Program-made: the position numbers and the translations under genes | Shown here: one piece after another, positions 1-5,780 of the stretch | How the letters are laid out: every line of letters begins with the position of its first letter | How positions within the stretch are numbered: the first letter of the stretch is position 1 | The notes under the pieces: generated by a model | Seen by the model: the letters and a program-made list of their open reading frames with translations, nothing else | Told to the model about the DNA's origin: nothing | The model's database searches: none | From: Alphaproteobacteria bacterium UBA2954 | Lineage (GTDB): Bacteria > Pseudomonadota > Alphaproteobacteria > Puniceispirillales > Puniceispirillaceae | Direction: 5' to 3' | Length of the DNA: 8,111 bases | NCBI GenBank assembly: GCA_002348585.1 | Contig: DEBO01000079.1 | Span: 550-8,660 of the forward strand

Positions 1-630
1 CCAAACGTTGAAAAGTGCGCAGAATTAGGGCGTTCATTAGCAAAATTTCACTTGCAATCGTCCTCATTTGCGCTGAAACGTAATAACAGCCTTGGTCCAG
101 ATAGCTGGCTGCCCTTACTGCATTCTGTTAATAGTGAGTTGGCAGACATGCCTGAAAATTTAAAAGAGCGGGCAGAAAACATTATTCATCAACTGACAGA
201 CTCATGGCCCGCACAATTACCAGCAGGCCATATTCATGCTGATCTGTTTCCGAATAATGCGTTATTCGTCGGTAATAAATTAACCGGAATTATTGATTTC
301 TATTTTGCCTGTAATGACCTTTACAGTTACGACTTGGGTGTGTGCCTAAATAGCTGGTGCTTTGATAAAGATGGCAGTTTCAATATTTCAAAATCAGCAC
401 ATCTTTTGAGATCCTATCAAACCATCAGGCCACTAACAGAGGATGAAAAGCAAAACTTACATATTTTATGTTCAGGTGCTGCAATGCGGTTTTTTCTGAC
501 TCGGCTTTATGACTGGATTAATACCCCATCAGATGCAATGGTCAAACCACTTGACCCGCTTGAATTCTGGGCAAGGCTGAGATTTCACCAAAAGGTGACC
601 GGCCCAGGGGATTATGGACTATGGTCGTAA
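1..630 (+). CDS. thrB: Homoserine kinase, type II (partial, 5' end outside window)
   Basis: Homoserine kinase phosphorylates L-homoserine with ATP to O-phosphohomoserine, the substrate of threonine synthase, in the cytoplasm. The open frame runs from the first base of the window to the TAA at 628-630, giving 209 residues. The family is usually about 320 residues, so roughly the first 110, including the N-terminal nucleotide-binding lobe, are missing. The visible part carries the aminoglycoside-phosphotransferase-fold catalytic loop HADLFPNN (visible residues 79-86; catalytic Asp81, Asn86), followed by the metal-binding IIDFYFA segment (Asp99) and a conserved SYDLGVCLNSWC stretch. This DLFPNN/IIDFYFA combination is typical of the alpha- and gammaproteobacterial ThrB of the APH superfamily, not of the GHMP-type enzyme of E. 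coli. The 3' end overlaps rnhA by 10 bases. An internal TTG at 52 could be read as a start, but the frame is open and homologous-looking upstream of it, so I treat the gene as cut by the window edge. Confidence 0.93.
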   Translation, partial: PNVEKCAELGRSLAKFHLQSSSFALKRNNSLGPDSWLPLLHSVNSELADMPENLKERAENIIHQLTDSWPAQLPAGHIHADLFPNNALFVGNKLTGIIDFYFACNDLYSYDLGVCLNSWCFDKDGSFNISKSAHLLRSYQTIRPLTEDEKQNLHILCSGAAMRFFLTRLYDWINTPSDAMVKPLDPLEFWARLRFHQKVTGPGDYGLWS

Positions 631-1094
631 CCAACCAACAGCAAAAAAAAATTGTCCATCTTTACACAGATGGTGCCTGTCTAGGCAATCCAGGGCCAGG
701 CGGCTGGGGCGTAGTGTTAAGCTGGGAGGGACAAATGAAGGAGTTATCAGGGGGGCAGATGGACACAACAAATAATCAGATGGAGCTAACCGCTGTCATT
801 AGAGGATTGGAAGCGTTGAAGCGTCCTGTGAGCCTTCACATTGTAACTGACAGTAAGTATGTGATGCAGGGCATAACGCAGTGGATGACGGGCTGGAAGC
901 GCAATGGATGGCGCACTGCTGCTAAAAAACCAGTAGCCAACCGTGAATTATGGGAAAAGCTAGACAGTCTTTTGAATATTCATGCCGTAACTTGGGATTG
1001 GGTAAAGGGACATTCAGGCCACCCGCAGAATGAAATGTGCGACAGGCTGGCCAGCGAGCAGGCTGCCTTATTTAAAAACAGACTGGAACTTTGA
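621..1094 (+). CDS. rnhA: Ribonuclease HI
   Basis: RNase HI cleaves the RNA strand of RNA:DNA hybrids, removing R-loops and Okazaki primers. The protein has 157 residues, the normal size for a bacterial RNase HI. All acidic catalytic residues are visible: Asp17 in YTDGACLGNPGPGGWG, Glu55 in TTNNQMELTA, Asp77 in VTDSKYV, and Asp141 in the C-terminal NEMCDRLA segment, with the catalytic-loop His131 in VKGHSGHPQNE. The basic handle region (about 88-104, WMTGWKRNGWRTAAKKP) is also present, so this is the E. coli-like form that binds hybrids without an extra HBD domain. The ATG at 621 lies inside the end of thrB (10-base overlap), with an AGGGG about 10 bases upstream as a loosely spaced ribosome binding site. 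Translation is therefore probably coupled to thrB. The adjacency of thrB and rnhA is common in alphaproteobacteria. Confidence 0.97.
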   Translation: MVVTNQQQKKIVHLYTDGACLGNPGPGGWGVVLSWEGQMKELSGGQMDTTNNQMELTAVIRGLEALKRPVSLHIVTDSKYVMQGITQWMTGWKRNGWRTAAKKPVANRELWEKLDSLLNIHAVTWDWVKGHSGHPQNEMCDRLASEQAALFKNRLEL

Positions 1095-1125
1095 CAAGCT
1101 TAAATAGTTCCTTTGGGTCGGCAGT

Positions 1126-1605
1126 CTAAAGATGGTCCAGAATGTTTTCCACACTGGATACATCAAACGCACCAATTTCTTCCATAAAGACATTATTGAT
1201 CACGCCATCACGAATGATGAAAGCACAGCGGGCAGCCCTTATGCCCATGACAGAGCCCATATCTCGGTCGATGCCGAGTGCCTTTGAAAAATCACACCTA
1301 GGATCCGCAAACAAATCAATTTTTCCAACAGCATTCTGCGCTTCAGCCCAGGCCAACATAGCATGCGCATCATTCACAGCCAGACAGGCCACCGCATCTA
1401 CGCCTTTAGCCTTCAGCTTATCAAATTTTTCAACAAATCCTGGCATATGTTTTGCTGAACAGGTAGGTGTAAAGGCCCCAGGCACACAAAACAAAACCAC
1501 TTTGCGTCCTGCACAATATTTAGCGGTATTTATGGTATCAAGGCCCTCTTTAGTCTTTGTGTGAATGTCAACAGATGGGACAGTCGTACCTGCAGTTATT
1601 GTCAT
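1126..1605 (-). CDS. Peroxiredoxin, type II / Prx5 subfamily
   Basis: This is a thiol peroxidase that reduces H2O2 and organic hydroperoxides. The 159-residue protein has the peroxiredoxin signature PxxxTxxC in PGAFTPTC (Pro42, Thr46, peroxidatic Cys49), and Arg126 in the GIRAARCAFII segment fits the active-site arginine. Cys74 lies 25 residues after Cys49, the spacing of the intramolecular resolving cysteine in plant type II peroxiredoxins, so an atypical 2-Cys mechanism is likely. Cys31, Cys40, Cys104 and Cys127 are additional. No signal peptide is visible, so the enzyme is predicted to be cytoplasmic, probably recycled by glutaredoxin/glutathione or thioredoxin as known for this subfamily. 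The start is well supported by an AAAAGGA Shine-Dalgarno about 6 bases upstream of the ATG. It lies 68 bases downstream of the ScsB/DsbD-like gene on the same strand and converges on rnhA. Confidence 0.94.
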   Translation of the reverse strand: MTITAGTTVPSVDIHTKTKEGLDTINTAKYCAGRKVVLFCVPGAFTPTCSAKHMPGFVEKFDKLKAKGVDAVACLAVNDAHAMLAWAEAQNAVGKIDLFADPRCDFSKALGIDRDMGSVMGIRAARCAFIIRDGVINNVFMEEIGAFDVSSVENILDHL

Positions 1606-1610
1606 TTTTT

Positions 1611-1618
1611 TCCTTTTC
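1611..1618 (-). promoter_or_regulatory. Shine-Dalgarno of the peroxiredoxin gene
   Basis: On the minus strand the sequence AAAAGGA precedes a run of A and the ATG at 1605 with a spacing of about 6 bases. This is one of the best ribosome binding sites in the window. It fixes the peroxiredoxin start, and hence the absence of a leader peptide, and suggests strong translation compared with neighbouring genes. Confidence 0.7.
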
Positions 1619-1673
1619 GAACTTCAAAGCTTGCGCATTAACCTTCTTGTTATCAATGTCATTTAAACTCAAA

Positions 1674-3767
1674 TTAACGCAATCGGGCTTCCAATACGTT
1701 TATAATCTTTTCAGCCACCAATATTTCAGAAAATATCACAGGCTCCGCCATATCCGGCAAATACAAGCTGTTAAAAGGAATGCCAAACCTATGATATTTC
1801 AACAGATAGTCAGCAATCATGTCATTTGGCCTTGTCCAGTCCGCACGCAGCAGCGTAACATCAGCTTTGGTAAAAGATTGAAGAACAGGTTTCCGTTCTA
1901 AAACCAGCTGCTTATTGACCTGACAGGTTACACACCAATCTGCAGTTATATCAACAAACACAGCCTGCTTTTGATTTCGCAGCTCAGCCAATAGCTCAAG
2001 CGAGAAGGGTTGCCAAACGCCATCTTCAACTGTGACTTCGTTCTGTCTATCTACTGGCATAGCTGGAATGCCAATCCAGCCAGCGAGAACTACAAATATC
2101 ACAGCTATGCCAACAAACCCTGGCCAGACAAATCTGCTAGGTCCAAAAGCAGATACCAACCAGATAAAAATTAATCCAGCTGCAATTCCCCCTGCAAATA
2201 GGACTGAACTTGCCAACGAAATAAGCCACAAAAGCCAGAGGATTGTAAACAAAAGACCAGATGCCAGAACAAACCGCACATAATTCAGCCATACCCCTGG
2301 CTTTGGCAGCATCAAAACCAAATGCGGCGCGATTGCCAACATAAGCCAGGGCAGCGCCAACCCAACACCCATAGTCATTAAAATTAGAGTTAGGACAGCA
2401 TAATCTGCAGATAACGCAAAGCTTACTGCTGTGCCCACCAGAGGCGCTGAACAAGGAGTAGCCAGCAGTGTCGCTACAAACCCTGACAGAAAGTCAGACG
2501 AAAACTGGCTACCTTGTGTGCCGATGCTTAATTGTGGTGTGGGCAGGTGAATTTTATTTAACAAAATTAGTGTGAAGATACCGAGGAATAGTGCCATAGC
2601 GGTCAGAAAATAAAGATTTTGGAACTGTATCCCCCAGCCTATCCGTGCCCCTGTCAGCTTTAGTAACACCAGTCCACCTGTTAGCAAAGCAAAGCTGGAC
2701 AGGATACCAACTGCCCCTGTTAGCAGTCTGAGCCTTATAATTTGTGGTTGACTGGTTCTCATAGAAATAATTGATGTCAATTTCAAAGATAAAACAGGCA
2801 AGACACAAGGCATGACATTTAAAATCACCCCACCTCCTAAAGCTAAAAGCAGAATCAGAGCCAATGCGGGAATTTTAGCAGTATGTTTGGATACTGGTTC
2901 AATTGTGATCGTCTGTTCCCCAAATAGATTATCTGACTGCACAGTTAAACGCATAGTCTGCTGCTCAAGGCTAACGTCCTTTACCGCTCCAGAAACACCA
3001 ATTTTATAGAGGCCATCTTTTATGAGTACTGGCTGGGCAAAGCTGAGACCCTTTTGTTCTGTTTCAATAAAAATATCATCAATTGAGACGTCTATATTCC
3101 CGAACTGCACATAAAGGCTATTAAGCTGTTGATTATAGTTTGCTGACTTTATAGAAATACCCAAATCAGATGTTTCACGCGGTACCAGAGCAGCTGCTCG
3201 TGCAATTTCCCTTGCATAATCTGACGGGTAAACAGCGCCAGCAGGAAGACTGACAGCAAGTGGACCATTAAAGGGCACACAGATATCAGAACAGATCAGG
3301 GCATTCAGATCCGCCTGCAAATCTAATGGCTGACCAGGTGAATGACCAGTCACCCGGACAGGAAATATAACCTTGTTACCATAGCCATATGTATCAAGAC
3401 CAAATAAAGAAAAACGCTCTGGCAAGGGGTAAGCTATCGTTAGTTTCAGGTTTGAAGAAGCAGCCTCTTGGATGCTGAGCTGTGTCGGCAAACCTGCATC
3501 ACCAGGACTGCGCCAATAGATCTTCCAGCCAGGCTGCAGGGTTACCTGAAGGCCAAGTTGTATCTCACTCAAATTACCTGTTGCTTCAACAGCGGACAAA
3601 AGCTCTGCTCGGGCGAATTCTGTTTCAACACTATCTTTCGCCTGGGCAGGCAGCACCAAAATACTAGCCAGCAGTGACATTATGAGAAACAGCTTTACCA
3701 TCCAGCAGAGCATACACCTGGGTCGCGAGGCAGACGCAGCTTGAAAATATGAGTGGGATATATTCAT
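1674..3767 (-). CDS. ScsB/DsbD-like membrane thiol:disulfide reductase
   Basis: This protein is predicted to carry electrons from cytoplasmic thioredoxin across the inner membrane to periplasmic thiol proteins. The 697-residue form starting at 3767 has a signal peptide ending near PAQA (about residue 43). It is followed by a periplasmic N-terminal domain (about 44-295) with WKIYWRSPGDAG, FGLDTYGYGN and a cysteine pair in ICSDIC (Cys159, Cys163). Next come about eight membrane segments (298-570) with the DsbD/CcdA-type redox cysteines Cys321 (NVMPCVLPV) and Cys439 (ATPCSAP). The C-terminal thioredoxin-like domain has the active site WCVTC (Cys612, Cys615). This order is that of DsbD and of the alphaproteobacterial ScsB; the N-domain motifs resemble ScsB more than E. 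coli DsbD. The start is uncertain: a TTG at 3827, and ATGs at 3767, 3713 and 3701 are all in frame, and the last two would still keep the signal peptide. I chose 3767 as the upstream ATG; an AGGTG lies just before 3713. It is followed by the peroxiredoxin gene. Confidence 0.9.
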   Translation of the reverse strand: MNISHSYFQAASASRPRCMLCWMVKLFLIMSLLASILVLPAQAKDSVETEFARAELLSAVEATGNLSEIQLGLQVTLQPGWKIYWRSPGDAGLPTQLSIQEAASSNLKLTIAYPLPERFSLFGLDTYGYGNKVIFPVRVTGHSPGQPLDLQADLNALICSDICVPFNGPLAVSLPAGAVYPSDYAREIARAAALVPRETSDLGISIKSANYNQQLNSLYVQFGNIDVSIDDIFIETEQKGLSFAQPVLIKDGLYKIGVSGAVKDVSLEQQTMRLTVQSDNLFGEQTITIEPVSKHTAKIPALALILLLALGGGVILNVMPCVLPVLSLKLTSIISMRTSQPQIIRLRLLTGAVGILSSFALLTGGLVLLKLTGARIGWGIQFQNLYFLTAMALFLGIFTLILLNKIHLPTPQLSIGTQGSQFSSDFLSGFVATLLATPCSAPLVGTAVSFALSADYAVLTLILMTMGVGLALPWLMLAIAPHLVLMLPKPGVWLNYVRFVLASGLLFTILWLLWLISLASSVLFAGGIAAGLIFIWLVSAFGPSRFVWPGFVGIAVIFVVLAGWIGIPAMPVDRQNEVTVEDGVWQPFSLELLAELRNQKQAVFVDITADWCVTCQVNKQLVLERKPVLQSFTKADVTLLRADWTRPNDMIADYLLKYHRFGIPFNSLYLPDMAEPVIFSEILVAEKIINVLEARLR

Positions 3768-3787
3768 AATGCGTGAGTTCTTACAAT

Positions 3788-3793
3788 ATTTTA
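3788..3793 (-). promoter_or_regulatory. Possible -10 element for the ScsB/DsbD-like gene
   Basis: On the minus strand TAAAAT matches the sigma-70 -10 consensus at five of six positions. It sits about 20 bases upstream of the ATG at 3767. No good -35 is seen at 17 bases (TGGAAG), so the assignment is weak. If real, transcription would begin near 3780. That would exclude the TTG at 3827 as a start and favour the ATG at 3767 or a later one. Confidence 0.25.
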
Positions 3794-3798
3794 TCGTT

Positions 3799-3813
3799 AA
3801 GGCATATAGCCTT
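3799..3813. repeat. Hyphenated inverted repeat AAGGC-ATATA-GCCTT in divergent spacer
   Basis: The 15-base sequence AAGGCATATAGCCTT has perfect 5-base arms around an AT centre. It lies in the spacer between the divergently transcribed ScsB/DsbD-like gene and yqgE, just upstream of the candidate leftward -10. Its size and position would suit a dimeric regulator, but a 5+5 match is short enough to arise by chance. No known operator consensus is claimed. Confidence 0.3.
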
Positions 3814-3851
3814 CCACAAAGATTCAAGTTTTATCTCAAAAAAGGAACGAA

Positions 3852-3890
3852 ATGACGGCAATGTTTGGCAACAAGCCGAAACAGAGTTAG
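3852..3890 (+). CDS. Candidate 12-codon leader ORF upstream of yqgE
   Basis: ATG at 3852 opens a frame encoding MTAMFGNKPKQS and ending in TAG at 3888-3890. A run of A followed by GGA (around 3838-3846) lies about 5 bases before the ATG, making it a near-ideal ribosome binding site. The yqgE start 29 bases beyond the stop has no recognisable Shine-Dalgarno. The peptide has no obvious regulatory codon run (no clustered Thr, Ile, Trp, His or similar), and I do not recognise it. It could be a translated leader that delivers ribosomes to yqgE, a remnant, or a chance frame. Evidence is limited to SD, spacing and position. Confidence 0.25.
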   Translation: MTAMFGNKPKQS

Positions 3891-3919
3891 ACTAAAAGTG
3901 AAACAATTCAACCGGTCTT

Positions 3920-4510
3920 ATGAAACACGACAACTCATCCATATATTCACCAACAAGCGACAGCCTTGCTGGCCATCTGCTGGTCGCAACACCACAGATG
4001 ACAGACCCGCGATTCAAACGTGCTGTAATTTTTATCTGCCAACATGACACTAAAGCGGCTATGGGCCTTGTTATTAACAAGCCAAATACCGACTTGTCAT
4101 TCAAAAAATTAGCTAAACATCTGAACCTAGACCTGTCTTGCCTTGATTCTGAGGAACCTGTCTATACAGGCGGGCCCGTTGAACCACAAAGGGGATATAT
4201 TCTACACACTGATGATCAAATATTGCCTGAAACAATCCCCATTGCAAACGGTATTTGTCTGTCTTTACATGTGGATATGGTCTCAGAAATCAGCCGCGGA
4301 CTTGGACCATCCTTTGCCAAGGTCATGCTGGGTTACGCTGGCTGGTCTGCTGGCCAACTGGAACATGAGATGCGTGAAAATATGTGGGTTCACCTGCCGG
4401 CGACTGCAGACATTCTCTTTCAAACCAACATAGATGATCTATGGGATAAAAGCTTTGCTCGAATTGGTCTGAACCCAGCCACTCTGTCATCAACAGCTGG
4501 AACAGCCTGA
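3920..4510 (+). CDS. yqgE: YqgE/AlgH family protein (UPF0301, DUF179)
   Basis: This is a conserved bacterial family of about 190 residues whose molecular role is unsettled. The Pseudomonas member AlgH was named for an effect on alginate and other virulence traits, but no DNA-binding domain is present. The 196-residue protein shows the family landmarks: LAGHLLVATPQMTDPRFKRAVIF (about 16-38), the GLVINKP motif (49-55), TGGPVEPQRGYILHTDD (83-99), and the C-terminal LGYAGWSAGQLEHE segment (137-150) with the trailing WVHLPATADILF (156-167). The family pattern is complete. The ATG at 3920 gives the expected N-terminus; no Shine-Dalgarno is visible in front of it. It is divergent from the ScsB/DsbD-like gene and converges on the M16 protease with only 6 bases between stop codons. 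It is predicted to be cytoplasmic. Confidence 0.95.
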   Translation: MKHDNSSIYSPTSDSLAGHLLVATPQMTDPRFKRAVIFICQHDTKAAMGLVINKPNTDLSFKKLAKHLNLDLSCLDSEEPVYTGGPVEPQRGYILHTDDQILPETIPIANGICLSLHVDMVSEISRGLGPSFAKVMLGYAGWSAGQLEHEMRENMWVHLPATADILFQTNIDDLWDKSFARIGLNPATLSSTAGTA

Positions 4511-4516
4511 CTCCCT

Positions 4517-5776
4517 TTACGATTTAAACAAATTTGATAAGTCAGTTACATTCATGACTGCACTTACCGGACCAACAGCAGCCATCGCCGGACGGCCTGC
4601 AATTATTTGTGCTGTTAATATACTCAGGCTGTCTATCGAGACGGCCTCAATGGAACGGATAAGTTGGTCTTTGTTCTGTGCCTTACCAAAAAGCGCAATA
4701 TGGCGGCCAAGGCTGTCCAAAGTCGCAGACACAGAATCAAGGCGCATCAAAACAGAGGCTTTCAGTTGTTGCTTTGAACGCAGCAATTCATCGGCCTGTA
4801 TATTGGACAAGCAATCGTTTAATTCGGCTGCACAGACCTTTAGCATTTCATTTGCAGTTTTTTCAGATGTGCCGGCATAAACGCCAAACACACCTGTATC
4901 AGACATCATTTGTGCAAATGCAAAAATTGAATAGCATAAGCCTCTGTCTTCCCTGACCTTCTGAAACAGCCGTGAAGACATACCACCGCCGTAAAGATTG
5001 GCAAGAACCAGCATATCGTAGCGCTGCGCAGTGGTGATGCTAGGTGCCGAAAAACCAAAAACTGTGTGCGTTTGTTCAAGATCCCTGTGAGCCCGGCTGT
5101 CTCCTGCTTGCCAGGCCGGCATGCTACGGTCAGGCACTGCGGATATCGACAAACCAGAAAAGCGTTCACCAACCAGCACTTTAAATTCCTCATGCTTTAC
5201 CAGGCCAGCGGCACAGACAATCATCTGGTTGCTTCCATAAAACCTATCCATAAAACCCATTAGTTCCTGTTGGCCAAAGGAAGATACCGTTTGTTGTGTA
5301 CCTAGAATAGACTGGCCAAGCGTATGGCCACTAAAACAAGCCTTGTTAAATAATTCGAAAACCAGATCATCAGGTGAATCAAGAGATTGTCCAATTTCCT
5401 GAATAATCACTCCCCGTTCCCGTTCTATTTCATGTTTTGGTAATGTTGAGGCCGTTAGAATGTCACTCAGAATTTCAACGCCAAGGTCAAGATGTTCGGG
5501 AAGAAGATTGATGTAATAAGCGGTTTCCTCACGGCTGGTATGCGCGTTCATAAAGCCGCCTACATCTTCCACCTCACGGGCAATATGTGCAGCATCACGG
5601 TTTCGTGTACCTTTGAAAGCCATGTGTTCAAGAAAATGGGCAACGCCGTTCAGTCCCTCAGATTCATCACGCGCCCCTGCTTTAATCCAGACACCCACAG
5701 CCACAGAATGCGCATCAGGCATATATGTTGAAGCAACCGTCAACCCATTTTCCAGCCGAGAGATGTTCGTCTGCAT
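4517..5776 (-). CDS. M16 family zinc metallopeptidase (mitochondrial processing peptidase-like)
   Basis: This is a predicted clan ME metalloprotease of 419 residues, the usual size of the bacterial relatives of mitochondrial processing peptidase. The inverted zinc motif HFLEH is at residues 47-51 (ligands His47, His51; catalytic Glu50). The distal zinc ligand is probably Glu127 in GVIIQEIGQ, 76 residues after His51, the spacing seen in yeast beta-MPP. A glycine-rich stretch YGGGMSSRLFQKVRE (about 262-276) is also present, so one polypeptide combines the zinc site of beta-MPP and the glycine-rich loop of alpha-MPP. No signal peptide is seen, so the protein is probably cytoplasmic; substrates are unknown. 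I chose the ATG at 5776 because the protein then begins at the conserved MQTNISRLENGLTVAS. An in-frame ATG at 5827 would add 17 non-conserved residues and overlap thrC. The chosen start lies 4 bases after the thrC stop, implying co-translation. Confidence 0.93.
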   Translation of the reverse strand: MQTNISRLENGLTVASTYMPDAHSVAVGVWIKAGARDESEGLNGVAHFLEHMAFKGTRNRDAAHIAREVEDVGGFMNAHTSREETAYYINLLPEHLDLGVEILSDILTASTLPKHEIERERGVIIQEIGQSLDSPDDLVFELFNKACFSGHTLGQSILGTQQTVSSFGQQELMGFMDRFYGSNQMIVCAAGLVKHEEFKVLVGERFSGLSISAVPDRSMPAWQAGDSRAHRDLEQTHTVFGFSAPSITTAQRYDMLVLANLYGGGMSSRLFQKVREDRGLCYSIFAFAQMMSDTGVFGVYAGTSEKTANEMLKVCAAELNDCLSNIQADELLRSKQQLKASVLMRLDSVSATLDSLGRHIALFGKAQNKDQLIRSIEAVSIDSLSILTAQIIAGRPAMAAVGPVSAVMNVTDLSNLFKS

Positions 5777-5780
5777 GCCG

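Noticed and set aside
1085..1112. GGAACT/AGTTCC pairing at the end of rnhA as a possible terminator
   Set aside because: The stem is six bases with a loop of about 15 and is followed by only three T; too weak to call.
1142..1564. 140-codon open frame on the + strand opposite the peroxiredoxin
   Set aside because: It lies entirely antisense to a gene with clear catalytic motifs, has no recognisable domain, and looks like a by-product of the codon pattern of the opposite strand.
1606..1673. Separate promoter or OxyR-type site ahead of the peroxiredoxin
   Set aside because: TTGATA and TTAATG-like words exist but not at promoter spacing, and no dyad fitting a known peroxide regulator is visible.
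2137..2808. Two minus-strand frames (2137-2454 and 2554-2808) inside the ScsB/DsbD-like gene
   Set aside because: They are alternative frames of the same strand within an intact membrane protein and carry no motifs or ribosome binding sites.
3865..4104. Short frames of 60 and 70 codons overlapping the start of yqgE on both strands
   Set aside because: They overlap the well-supported yqgE coding sequence out of frame and have no domain resemblance.
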